A stretch of DNA of 64,000 bases from Channallabes apus (Eukaryota; Chordata; Actinopteri; Siluriformes; Clariidae): NCBI GenBank assembly GCA_030522415.1, contig CM060130.1, positions 22,590,465 through 22,654,464 on the forward strand, read 5' to 3'. This document shows, in pieces, positions 21,823 through 33,015 of the stretch; the stretch's first letter is position 1; the number at the start of each line of letters is the position of its first letter. The notes beneath the pieces are model-generated. The model ran no database searches, was not told the origin of the DNA, and worked only from the letters and a program-made list of their open reading frames with translations. A program made the position numbers and the translations under genes.

Positions 21823-23528
21823 CGACCGAGCATGTCCCGAAGGACGTCATTGATGAAGTGTTGGAATGCGGCGGGGGCATTGCACAGTCCGAATGGGATG
21901 ACGAGGGTTTCATAATGTCCGGTGGGGGTGATGAACGGCGTCTTCCACTCATCGCCCTCTCTGATGCGCACCAAGTTGTAGGCGCTCCGGAGGTCCAACT
22001 TCGTAAAGACGGTGGCGCCAGAGAGGGCGTCCAGGGCTGAGTTGGTAAGAGGCAGAGGATGTCGGTTTTTGATGGTGAGATTGTTGAGCCCCCGATAGTC
22101 GACACAAGGGCGAAGTTCACCGCCTCTCTTCTTCACGAAGAAGAACCCCGCGGCGGCAGGTGAGGAGGAGGGCCTGATGGTGCCTTGGCGCAGGGCGTTG
22201 TTTACATATTCCTCCATCACCTGGGTCTCGGTGGATGTGAGTGAGTAGAGATGGCCGCGGGGTGGGACCGTACCGGGTTGGAGGTCTATGGCGAGGTCGT
22301 ATGGGCGATGAGGAGGAAGATGGGTGGCTCGTCGTCTGCAGAAAACCTCCGCTAGATCTCGATACGGCTCGGGGATGGAGTTGGTGTCGATGTCGGGGGC
22401 CTCGGACTCCCTAGAGCACGTCCCAGCCGCTGCCCGTAGGCATAGTTCGTTGCAGGTCGCGCCCCACTGGAGGATCCGGTTCTGGGTCCAGGAAATTAGA
22501 GGGTCATGCTGGAGCAGCCAGGGATGTCCTAGGATGATGGGAGGTGAGGAGATGGAGGTGACGAAAAATTTTAACTGTTCGTGATGTTGATCAATGGAGA
22601 CGGTGATGGATTCGGTCCGGGTGCTGATTGTGTCAACCACGGCAGGAGGTGGAGAACCGACATATCCAGGGGTGGAGTAGGTGACGGAGTCTGCGGGTCG
22701 TGGAGTGGTGACGGTGAAGGCGGGTGCGGGTCGTGGAGTGGTGACAGTGAAGGTGGGTGCGGGTGGCAGGGTGCGAGGGGCTGGCCTCGGGCGAGAGAGA
22801 AGGCGCTGGTCGATCCGGAGAGCGAGTTGCATCAGGCCCTCCAGGGTCGCAGGAAGCTCTCGCCCGGCTAGTTCGTCCTTTATTTGCGAAGCCAGGCCCT
22901 CGTAGTAGGACGTCCGGAGCGCTGCATCGCCCCACGTGGTCTGAACGGCGAGGGTGCGAAACTCCGCTGTGTAGCGGCTCACGGGCAATCCTCCCTGCCT
23001 CAGGTGATAGAGTCGGGTGTCGGTCTCCACCTCGCCCGCTGGGTGTTCGAAGGTGAGTCTGAGTTGGTGGGTGAACTCATTGTATGAGTGGGCGGTGTCC
23101 GTATCTGCTTGTAGAACTGCCATGGCCCACTCAGCTGCCTGCCCTTTTAGCAACGAGACGAGAAGAGCAATGCGAAGGCGATCGGTGGAGTACTTGGTGG
23201 CATTAAACTCAAACACCAGATCGAGAGCTGTCAGAAATACACTGCACTTCCCATCCGTGCCGTTCCACTTCTCTGGTAGAGAAAAAAAAACATCAGAATG
23301 GGGGGGAGAGGGGGGATGATGCGGCGCCGCGGCCTCCGCGGCGTGCGATCGAGCAGTGACGTCATCAACAGCTGCGCGGAGATCCGCATTCTCCCGCCGG
23401 AGCTCAGCGACCTCGCAGCGGAGAGAAGCGAAATCCCCGGTTAGCTGATTGATGAGTGCGGCATGCTGATCTACAACGCCGCAGAGACTCTCATAATCCG
23501 CTGGGTTTACCGCGGAAGGCTCAGTCAT
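21714..23528 (-). pseudogene. Gypsy gag fused to part of pol (reverse transcriptase), degenerate
   Basis: The 604-residue frame starts MTEPSAVNPADYESLCGVVD, two bases after the 5' LTR. An N-terminal coiled coil (VAELRRENADLRAAV) is followed by the retrotransposon gag domain (LPEKWNGTDGKCSVFLTALD, YTAEFRTLAVQT). A Pro/Thr repeat (TFTVTTPRPAP twice) follows. The CCHC knuckle and the protease catalytic DSG are absent, and the frame passes directly to the protease tail (ILGHPWLLQHDP). It then enters the reverse transcriptase ([33 protein letters not shown]). The catalytic box reads YLDN instead of YLDD. The frame ends shortly after, and the thumb is deleted. It is non-autonomous by at least three lesions. 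Confidence 0.88.
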
Positions 23529-23529
23529 T
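23519..23529 (-). promoter_or_regulatory. Putative self-priming primer binding site
   Basis: On the minus strand AATGACTGAGC begins two bases after the 5' LTR and overlaps the gag ATG. It is the perfect 11-base complement of GCTCAGTCATT at 23816-23806, which lies 31 bases after a TATAAA box (23847-23842) in the LTR, where the transcript should start. No tRNA-type site is present. Confidence 0.75.
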
Positions 23530-23530
23530 C

Positions 23531-23914
23531 TGTCAAGATGGACTAACCTGAGGTGACCAGAAGACGTAGCTTTAGCGGTTAGCCCAATGTAGCGTGGAGG
23601 ATAAACCCAAACGCGGAAAGAAGCGAGTAGGCAGGATAGCCACGCGATTTAGTCTAAGGACTCTCACAAAAACGGAGTAAGGGAAAAACACAAATTTAAC
23701 CCGCGTCCTGTAGATACACACACAATAGCAAAAGACAAACAGAACCAACATGTGAGTACTCACGGTTTGCTGAAACGACAACTGGAGCTGACATGGGCCG
23801 AACTCAATGACTGAGCGGTAAGCCATCGTTTGTTTACCTCTTTTATACTTCCTGGTTTTGCGCCCGTCTTACTTCCGGGTCCTAGTCCCGGGCGCAGATT
23901 GAGTGTGTATGACA
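23531..23914 (-). mobile_element. 5' LTR of the minus-strand chromodomain Gypsy
   Basis: 384 bp; starts TGTCATACACACTC and ends TTGACA on the minus strand. A TATAAA box lies at 23847-23842 (minus strand). The outer flank carries the 5-bp TSD CCTAG (23915-23919). Confidence 0.92.
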
Positions 23915-23960
23915 CCTAGTGTCCCGAGTCCCCTGGGACAGGCTCCGACCCTGTACAGCA
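23915..23960 (+). mobile_element. V-SINE fragment, right of the Gypsy insertion
   Basis: CCTAGTGTCCCGAG followed by CCTGGGACAGGCTCC continues the SINE interrupted at 19650. Confidence 0.7.
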
Positions 23961-25378
23961 GGGGTTCTCAATCTTAATATTCAAAGGACCGTAACAGAGT
24001 TATTTTAAGGGACAAAGGTCTGAAACCATAGTGATAAGTAAATAACTTTTATTAAACTTCCTTATAACTTACAGTATAAGCAACGTACATTAACATTTAA
24101 GGCAATCGGAGACAAAATACATTCAAGCCTACAGTATTACAAACATTCCACTGTTTGACTGCAAACCAATGCTTAAACCAAATCAATCCTAACTGTAAAT
24201 TAGTGCAAATGTAATGGAACTGTTTGCCTGCAAATTGTTGTTTGTGAACTTAAACAGTTAAAACTTTTAACATTACAAAAGTTTACAGGTGTTTTAATAT
24301 GAATTGAAACTACTTTAACTATAATGAAACAAACTTTGTCTAAACAAACTAGATAACCAAAGTGTACTTTGTTTAGATGCCCAAATAAATCAATTAAACA
24401 AACCGATCTTAAATGACAAAACAAGACACTGTAATAACAAAATGATTTTGAAATGAAAGTTACATGATGCCCTAAGGGGCCATTCACATGTTACATCTAA
24501 AAAGTGTGTAAATCGCCAGCTTTCTCCTTCTTTCCAAAGCGTCCAGGAGTTTGCACTCCCATGCCGTTTACCATTAACCATGTCGTAACCAAGAGCACAT
24601 GACATGTGGTGCACTTGTGACATTTTGAAAAGCTGAGACATTTTATCTCACTGGGAATGGACACTCATGGAAAATGCATTATTTTTACAATGATGTCGCT
24701 CTTTATTGTGACCTCACTTGTTTAAGATACCACAACTAAGCACGCAGAAGATGTGACACGGGAACAGTCAAAATACACAGCAGCCCAGTCTGAGAAATGA
24801 CACAGACTAATTTCAGTTAGCCGAGTGGACACTAGACAGATACACTGACCTTCTCTGTGCACATTTTGCTAAATTTTCAACTTCCACCTGTTAGCCAACC
24901 CTGAACTCGTCATAAAACTATTACATTTAGCCATAATCTTGGGCTAGTATTTCAGGATCCAGATAGACTACAAAACTAATAATTTCTTAATACGTATAAC
25001 ACTTTTTTATATTTCAAAGTAGAAAACATGCACTTTATTACACTGTATTATTGCATTTGCCTCCACATCTGCATGCAAACCAAGTATGACATCATAAACT
25101 ACAGTATAGTAGTGGAAAGTATAGAAAATGTATTATACTGTACTTTGTGCCAGGAAGACTTTACAGTCCAGAAAACATGTTTCAAGCTTCATTTATCATA
25201 TAACTATAACTATATAATCTACTGTATATATCTGGTTATATATATATGTCTACATTTATAACTACATGATTATCTATCTATACTGTATATCTTCATCAAT
25301 CTGCCTATATAGCTATATCTAACTTGATATCTATATTAATATCTATGTATGTAGGTATGTACTGTACTGTATGCATCT
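23961..25378. other. Repeat-like AT-rich sequence, no gene
   Basis: CAGGGGTTCTCAATCTT at 23957 resembles the terminus of a hAT-type element, but the other end was not found. The rest has only short frames. (TA)-rich short repeats occupy about 25200-25330. Confidence 0.4.
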
Positions 25379-25480
25379 ACACTGCCTGGATAACAAAAAA
25401 GTCACCACCTGAATTTAACTAAGCAAATTGGTAAAAGCCTTCCATTAAATGATTACTATAGTGATTAATACAGTTCAGCT
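25379..25480 (+). mobile_element. Tc1-like terminal fragment
   Basis: ACACTGCCTGGATAACAAAA followed by AGTCACCACCTGAATTTAAC matches the inverted-repeat end of a common fish Tc1 family. The hAT-like element inserted inside it. Confidence 0.6.
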
Positions 25481-25899
25481 CAAGGGCGTAGATTTGGTCT
25501 GGACATTGGTGGGGACCTATGACTCCACCCCCCCCCCCCCATCCCCTGCCCCACCCACCAACACCCCCACCCCAACTCACTTTACATTAATACTAGCAAT
25601 GCTTCGACTGATATTAATCCACTCGAAATGCAATTCATTAAGTTAAATTAAGGAATAGTGTAATGTTAGTGGTTCCTGGTTAATAACATTTTATGACACT
25701 TCTGTTCACACAACCAAATGTTCTAAGTGCAATATCTGATTATAATACACTTGTGCAATACTTCTTTTCACTTACACTAAAGTTCTAGTGCAATATGTAA
25801 CTAAATTATGTGCCAGAGCTAATTCTATTATATTCTATTTTACTTCTATTTATTGTTATTTTTCCTTAAATTTAATTAAATTTTCCTGTCTAATATATA

Positions 25900-27520
25900 C
25901 AGTGGTGTGAAAAACTATTTGCCCCCCTCCTGATTTCTTATTCTTTTGCATGTTTGTCAAGCAAAATGTTTCTGATCATCAAACACATTTAACTATTAGT
26001 CAAAGATAACACAAGTAAACACAAAATGCAGTTTTTAAATGAGGGGTTTTATTATTTAGGGAGAAAAAAAATCCAAACCTACATGGCCCTGTGTGAAAAA
26101 GTAATTGCCCCCTGAACCTAATAACTGGTTGGGCCACCCTTAGCAGCAATAACTGCAATCAAGCGTTTGCGATAACTTGCAACGAGTCTTTTACAGCGCT
26201 CTGGAGGAATTTTGGCCCACTCATCTTTGCAGAATTGTTGTAATTCAGCTTTATTTCAGGGTTTTCTAGCATGAACCGCCTTTTTAAGGTCATGCCACAA
26301 CATCTCAATAGGATTCAGGTCAGGACTTTGACTAGGCCACTCCAAAGTCTTCATTTTGTTTTTCTTCAGCCATTCAGAGGTGGATTTTCTGGTGTGTTTT
26401 GGGTCATTGTCCTGCTGCAGCACCCAAGATCGCTTCAGCTTGAGTTGACGAACAGATGGCCGGACATTCTCCTTCAGGATTTTTTGGTAGACAGTAGAAT
26501 TCATGGTTCCATCTATCACAGCAAGCCTTCCAGGTCCTGAAGCAGCAAAACAACCCCAGACCATCACACTACCACCACCATATTTTACTGTTGGTATGAT
26601 GTTCTTTTTCTGAAATGCTGTGTTACTTTTACGCCAGGTGTAAGGGGACACGCACCTTCCAAAAAGTTCAACTTTTGTCTCGTCGGTCCACAAGGTATTT
26701 TCCCAAAAGTCTTGGCAATCATTGAGATGTTTTTTAGCAAAATTGAGACGAGCCTTAATGTTCTTTTTGCTTAAAAGTGGTTTGCGCCTTGGAAATCTGC
26801 CATGCAGGCCGTTTTTGCGCAGTCTCTTTCTTATGGTGGAGTCGTGAACACTGACCTTAATTGAGGCAAGTGAGGCCTGCAGTTCTTTAGATGTTGTCCT
26901 GGGGTCTTTTGTGGCCTCTCGGATGAGTTGTCTCTGCGCTCTTGGGGTAATTTTGGTCGGCCGGCCACTCCTGGGAAGGTTCACCACTGTTCCATGTTTT
27001 TGCCATTTGTGGATAATGGCTCTCACTGTGGTTCGCTGGCCTCCCAAAGCTTTAGAAACGGCTTTATAACCTTTACCAGACTGATAAATCTCAATTACTT
27101 TTGTTCTCATTTGTTCCTGAATTTCTTTGGATCTTGGCATGATGTCTAGCTTTTGAGGTGCTTTTGGTCTACTTCCCTGTGTCAGGTAGCTCCTATTTAA
27201 GTGATTTCTTGATTGAAACAGGTGTGGCAGTAATCAGGCCTGGGGGTGACTACAGAAATTGAACTCAGGTGTGATAAACTACAGTTAAGTTATTTTTTAA
27301 CAAGGGGGGCAATCACTTTTTCACACAGGGCCATGTAGATTTTGAGTTTTTTTTTCTCCCTTAATAACGTAAACCTTCATTTAAAAACTGCATTTTGTGT
27401 TCAATTATGTTATCTTTGACTAATAGTTAACGGTTTTTGATGAGCAGAAACATTTAAGTGTGACAAACATGCAGAAGAACAAGAAATCAGGAAGGGGGCA
27501 AATAGTTTTTCACACCACTG
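25900..27520 (-). mobile_element. Tc1/mariner element, copy A
   Basis: 1,621 bp with long inverted repeats (CAGTGGTGTGAAAAACTATT at both ends), flanked by TA (25898-25899 and 27521-27522). It carries one minus-strand transposase frame. A near-identical copy is at 55662-57281. Confidence 0.95.
26256..27140 (-). pseudogene. Tc1 transposase, C-terminally truncated by a nonsense codon
   Basis: The frame starts MPRSKEIQEQMRTKVIEIYQ, with paired helix-turn-helix DNA-binding region, GRP hook (RSGRPTKITPRAQRQ) and a second HTH (SVHDSTIRKRLRKNG). The DDE domain has LWTDETKVELFG (first D), LQQDNDPKHT (second D) and SQSPDLNPIE (E). It is open through the catalytic glutamate but stops at ...HARKP. Compared with copy B a TCA serine codon has become TGA, removing about 45 C-terminal residues. 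Typical Tc1 transposases are about 340 residues and this one has 294. Whether the truncated protein is active is doubtful. Confidence 0.92.
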
Positions 27521-27522
27521 TA

Positions 27523-27627
27523 TTTTTTCATAATCTAACTTTTCCTTGCTTCCCGGTAAATGAATCTGAGCAACTGCATAAGAGCAATTTCCCTCTGGGA
27601 TTAATAAAGTTCTTTGAATCTTGAATC
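27523..27627 (+). mobile_element. LINE 3' tail interrupted by Tc1 copy A
   Basis: GAGCAATTTCCCTCTGGGAT followed by TAATAAAGTTCTTTGAATCT is the common 3' end of fish Rex1/CR1-like LINEs. The upstream part lies before 25900. Confidence 0.6.
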
Positions 27628-28679
27628 TTAAAGGAATGTTTAATAACTGACAAAAAGATAGTTTAATAAAGACTATTCTTTATTGAGCCATAGTGCAAAC
27701 GAAACATCTCAAGCATCAGTATATATAAAAGTAGATTACATCTAAACATGAATACTGTTAGGTACAGTACCACACAACAGCTCAATGCCTATTGCTCCTA
27801 TATGAAGGAGCCAAAAACATGCCTTCGCCTCTCGTTAACAGAAATAAACTGCTGGCATATTTGTTTGACATCAATATTGTCCAGACTGTTCTGGTGGACA
27901 TGGCATACAGCAGCATTGTTCAATCTCATTTGTGTCATTGTTGATGCAGTCAGTGAATGCATTTTAAAAACTATTTGTGTGAAGTGGATTGTCTATTGGT
28001 GAACTGTAACTAAATTCTAGTATGTAGTATATCAATTTCTTTCACAAGACTCATTTCTGACAAACAGTCGTCATTAGATTAGGAGAACTGACAGCGATCA
28101 TATTTATACTTGCCCTGCTGTAATGAATGTGCGTCAAAGGGTTAAAAAAATAAAAATAAAAAACACTAGCAGTAACGTTAACTGTTGTCGTTACTTTGAT
28201 GGATTCACTAGCGAACTTGAAGCTCCTTATGTCCAGTTTCCTTTCTTTTTTTTTTTTTTTGCTGCCGCCTCCTCACATGTCTGTCACCCAACACACCATC
28301 TTGCACGGGGGAAAAATATCCACTGCATTTGGCGCTGCTTGTGTCTGAACACAGCCAATAGCCTATCACATGATAGCAGGGAAAGGAACAGCCAATCAAA
28401 ATGTTCATGTGTTTTGGGGGCGGGAGGACTCAAGGAGAGAACGTGATTTATCCCCTTCTGCGTGTCTAGGTTAATGCTGACAGCACGATTTTATTTAATT
28501 TTTTTAAGTGGATTAAATTATTGGGGGGGACATTTCAATGGTCGGAAGATATTGGTGGGGACACATCCCCTCCGTCCACCCTAAATCTACGCCCCTGGTT
28601 CAGCTGTTAATATGGGAAATTTTTATTTGATTTCATTTGATTTTACTTACTTTTGGGGGGTTAGAAGATACCTTATCAG

Positions 28680-28952
28680 TATAAAATCGTGGATGTGTGT
28701 GCAAGCTGGGACATAGGCTTCTTTGTGTGTATTGCATATAGGAAACCCAAGCTTTACATTGGAGGGGGCTAAAGACGGCCCTTTAATGAAACCCAGATGT
28801 TGGAGAGAGGAGGGGCAGGCACTGCATATGTACTATAACGCACATCAAGAGAGTTCAGTTGCTCCACGGACACAGCTCCGGCCTTGTTGTTTGATAATAA
28901 AGGTCGTAATCTTCTGTAAGCAAAGCCCGACTCTGAGTATTTTTCCACAACA
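28680..28952 (+). mobile_element. Partial LTR of an endogenous-retrovirus-like element
   Basis: TATAAAA is at 28680-28686, AATAAA at 28896-28901, and the terminus CCACAACA at 28945-28952, followed after three bases by a primer site. The left end is uncertain because a hAT insertion and older Tc1 sequence lie immediately upstream. Confidence 0.6.
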
Positions 28953-28955
28953 TAA

Positions 28956-28973
28956 TGGCGCTGCGAGCAGGGT
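28956..28973 (+). promoter_or_regulatory. Primer binding site, tRNA-Ser-like
   Basis: TGGCGCTGCGAGCAGGGT is complementary, with about one mismatch, to the 3' end of a vertebrate tRNA-Ser as I remember it. It starts three bases after the LTR end. Confidence 0.55.
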
Positions 28974-30899
28974 GGAAAAAGGGCAAAGGTGACTGACCAA
29001 CGTGGGCTTCCTTGGTCGGCAACACAAACAGGTGGCCACTTACAAAGGTAAGCAACTTTTGCTTATATACTTAGGTTGTGTTGTTGGCTGAGGATCACCC
29101 ATGATGGTAAGGACACCTAATAAAGGCCTCTCCAACTCAAGTAATTTAAAATGGGCTTTGTTTCCAGAAGAGAATGCATGCATCAGATTACTAACAGTTG
29201 TACTGATAGTGAATTGAGAAGATAAGCATTGCATTGGTCTGGGTGTTGTCAAGTGGGCATTGATTGATGGCAACAGTAACAGACGGTATGAGGAAGCGCA
29301 TTTGGGTGTCTATTTGTTTTGTCAAGTGGGCTTTGAGAGATGACAGGACAGGAAAAAGGTAGATAATCTCGATATTAATTTGTACTCATTGTCAAGTGGG
29401 CCTTGATTGGATGGCATGAGTAGTGCAGCAAGTTAATAAGGAATTGCGCTTAATTAGTTATATTGCTTGTGTAAGGTTACCCAGCAATTAATAATTAATA
29501 TACCCTTTGTATGAGGAACATACTGTTGTATGTCATAAGCATTTTGTAGCCACCGTAAATGTTATATGGTATGAGGTTTGGTGGTAATTAATTAATACCC
29601 GTCGTATGTGGAATGTACAATTGTACATCATAAGAAATCACCCCTTATGTTTTATTGATATGAGTGACAGGGGTAATGAATATCCTTCGTATGAGGAGCA
29701 CGATTTGTGCCATTAAGTTGAATGCAATTGCAATTGTTTGTGTCTAATTGATGTTGTGTCTATCTGTTTCTGTCTGAGTGTATGAGAGCTCTATGTTCGC
29801 CTAGTGTGTGTGTGTGAGAGAGAAAAAGAGAGAGAATGAGAGAATGGTTGAATGAGAACCATAAGCTCTGTGTTCTGTGAACAGGGCTGGACCTCCCGAG
29901 GGAATTGTGTGTGCAACCCTCAGAGGGGGGGCAGCTTGCTGCCAGACCAGAGACGTGTGTGTGTGAATGAGCCCTATTTAAGTAATAGCTAGCCTAATAA
30001 TTAAATAGATAAATATTAATCAATAAAGGGACACGTGTGAGTGGAAAAATGAGCCCTTTTAGCAGGGGGACAAGTATGAAAAGAATAAGCCCAATTTTCT
30101 AGGAAAAGAGGGATAAAGTCTGAATGCATAGACCTCTGAATAAATAAATAAATAAATAGTGTGGAGTGGTGAATGTGTATGAACCCCATATTAATATTGT
30201 GGCATTACACACTTATTGATGAAAGTGTTCATGGTGCATAAAAGTACTATGCTTTTTGGCAAGTGTTAATCTGAAAATAGTGAAGTGGTGTAGATTCAGG
30301 AGTGATTATCATTGATGAGCCTTGGTAAGTGGAGGTGGATACTTCTGTGATTCTAAAAGAGTGTATATTGTTGTAAGTAAATTTAGCCATTAAGTTAAAA
30401 TTAAAAAGGCATAAAAAATAATAATAAATATCTAAGTGGTGACATAGGCTAAAACATAATGGCAGCCTCTCCGGTGGAGACTTTAGTGCCGAAGCATCCT
30501 TTGTGTGAAGATCTCATCACTAAGACCTCCAATAAGTAGCAAAAGAGGACTAAAGATATGATTACAAGATGGCCAAAGGAGGGGACATTTGATTAGCACT
30601 GTATTCTGAGATGGACACCTTGATAAAAAATTACAAAGCGGCGGCAAGAGAGAGAAAGCATGTCCAGAGAAGTTGAAAGGACACCAGGAAAGAGTGGTCC
30701 TAGCTTTGTTTAAGAAAGTATAAGTAAAGTTGGTAAGAAAGAGAAAGGAAGTGAGGCCGAAGTAGCGAGAGAGAAGTTAGTTACACCTCCCCCATACAGT
30801 AGGTACAGGAAGACAGTCGAATTCCTAATCGTAAGGGAATGGGGGAAGTTTCTGGTGAGACGGAGAAGGAATGTTATGCAGAGAGGTACAGATGGCGCC
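28974..30899 (+). mobile_element. ERV-like leader and degenerate gag start
   Basis: A long untranslated leader shows two sets of spaced repeats. GTCAAGTGGGC occurs at 29248, 29321 and 29391. A stem-loop unit CGTATGNGGAA...CATAAG occurs at about 29503, 29600 and 29683. (GT)n and (GA)n bits lie near 29800. A short frame beginning ATGGCAGCCTCTCC at 30459 stops after about 26 codons. No pol or env follows, so only the 5' end of the element is here. Confidence 0.45.
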
Positions 30900-31499
30900 C
30901 TTAAAACCCTGCGTGTTTTCCCGCGGGATGCCGCAATTTAGCGCGCGGCGTGCCGCGACTTGCCGGAGGCAACATTCGGGAATTTTAAATAAATGTGTTG
31001 CGCTTCACTGAATATCCGCCAGATGGCGCATGGAAGGACTTTATCTAAAAGCCGGACCAAGTACAACAATGAATGTAAGGACGCGGACGAACAGTGCTGA
31101 AGCGAACATGAATTTTATTTTGTTTTATAATAGATCTTTCATGATGAATGAGTGTATATGTGCTTCACATTATCAAACACAGGCAAAGGAGACAGAAATT
31201 ATTGAGGGATCCACTGAAAAAAGTAAACCTAGTTTAATGTGTTTTTTTTTCTCATTCCATTAGTAAAAAAAATAATTTGCTCTTTTTAACTGAAGTGTCT
31301 AATTTATGCTTATGGGTGAATCTTTTTTTTTTTTTTTTTTTAGTATAACGCTGTTTACAGCAGGAAACCAAAGTGAAATATTTCATTTTGATCAAGGTAC
31401 TCTTATTAGGTTGAGTGTGATTTGCGCATGCGCAGTCTTTAGACCATAGTTTTGCCGGTATAATTTTATTTCCGCCTCAAACCGGAGCATGACGTTGAA
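30900..31499. other. GC-rich patch, then AT-rich sequence
   Basis: A CpG-rich stretch at about 30895-31090 could be a promoter region for the candidate transcript that follows. No open frame of note; T-rich runs near 31240 and 31322. Confidence 0.3.
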
Positions 31500-31599
31500 A
31501 CAAGTAAGGAAGGATATCAGAACCTGTATTTCAGTTACTGTTAGTTAAAGCCCCTGATTAAACTTAAATCTAATCCATTCACAAAGGACATTTCTGCTT

Positions 31600-33015
31600 C
31601 AAACCGTGTCTCATGACGTCATGACGCAGCATTTTCACGGACTGAATCACCTGCGGGTGGAGATTCTCAAAGAAAACTCCTTTAAACCAGGTAAGAAAGC
31701 AAACTCATGTCATTTCTATGTTAAATGTATCTCTTCTATGAGCAAATTCATGATTTATGTCAGGAACAACTACTTTGTAGATTGAGTTTTGTGTCCGTGT
31801 TTGCTACTGTAGCTAAAACCACCTATATTACCTGCATTAGCATTAGCTAACTAACGTGGTGATTTTCAAAAACACCGGAGTTTATACAGTAAGTCAGCGG
31901 CGCCGAAGAAAATAATTATATTTAAGTACCGTTGGTTAACGATGTAAAAATTAATAGGAAAGTGACGTAAACATAGAACAAGCTAATTTGGAGTGAGTGC
32001 TGTTTGTAGTGTACTGCTTTCTATACTTTATACACACTGTAATTAAGATTTGCTAACATAAGAACTTGAGCCAGTCCAATTTTTGTTTTTACCTTTTTTT
32101 TTTTTTTTTTTAAGATCAGTAATGAGTTTCTGAGAATTATATCTGCTCCACTTCAAGCAAGATTACTGGTTTCCTTGGACAAGTAAAACTACAAACTAAT
32201 TGAGATCATCAGAAACTAGGGAGGAACCCGTCAGAGAGAAGACCAGAGATATAATCTTCATCTTCAAGTTCTTGATCTGGTATGTACTCGCTCAAAAGCA
32301 GAAATTAGCTTGGTGTCAAATGTAATCTTGTGAATGGAAGCCACAGGACCTGAGCAAGGCATCCACATCAAGTTGGCTGTGATGCACTAAATTAAAACAT
32401 AACTAGCAGAATAAAACTTTAGTTTAACTTGTTCACAGGTTAGTGTATGCTGTCTGAATACAGGTTTCAATGTCTGCCATGTTCATTTTTTCACGCTTTA
32501 CAAGCCTAACATAACCAACAATACTATGTTTGTTTTTATGACCCTAGAGCCTGGAGGTGATTACCTCCTGAAATTAATACTTAAAATGATAAACTTTATC
32601 ATTAATACATAGTGTGTATATGTATGTCAGTTATTTTGGCATATTCATTGAGCTAATTACATTTATCATGCTGCACCATAATCCTAGGTGTTTTTTTCAC
32701 TCATAGGGAGCATTAAGTGATTTTACATGCATACATCAGACACTGTTTTGCCAAATAGAGCAATTGTCTAACAAATGTCCTTTCTTTTATTAGGTTGTTC
32801 AGAAAGATGAAGCTCAGGCAGAACTTGTGAGGTGCACAATGGCCCTGTTTGTCCTCAGGTAGGAAGAGGACTGTCTTCAGCCTCCACAGGAAATCGGGAT
32901 TGTGACTTTTTGAGTTTCCATCAGTCGCACATGAATGTTCCATGTTTTACCTCTGCTGATTTTGTTTCAAGAACATTTTCTAATTTTCTTTTCAGTCCAA
33001 TTAATAAATGTGTGT
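31600..33015 (+). ncRNA. Candidate spliced non-coding transcript
   Basis: Three exon-like blocks have consistent signals. The first ends at 31690 (CTTTAAACCAG|GTAAGAAAG) after a CRE-like TGACGTCATGACG. The second runs about 32115-32280 between a T-rich acceptor (TTTTTTTAAG) and CTG|GTATGT. The third runs from 32795 (TTTTATTAG acceptor) to an AATAAA at 33003. Reading frames in the exons are closed by frequent stops, so a coding role is unlikely. The call is based only on splice and polyadenylation signals, with no homology recognised. Confidence 0.25.

Larger units (their letters stand above)
25481..28597. mobile_element. Non-autonomous hAT-like DNA element with 8-bp TSD
   Basis: The ends are CAAGGGCGTAGATTTGG and, inverted, CTAAATCTACGCCCCTG. 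The 8-bp duplication GTTCAGCT is at 25473-25480 and 28598-28605, the hAT hallmark. A second copy with the same right end lies at about 35755-37367. The element contains no transposase of its own. It is enlarged by a LINE tail and a full Tc1 (25900-27520). Confidence 0.85.

Noticed and set aside
28607..28952. Complete LTR beginning TGTTAATATGGG at 28604-28607
   Set aside because: Those bases directly follow the hAT target duplication and look like the continuation of the older Tc1 fragment, so the LTR start cannot be placed there.
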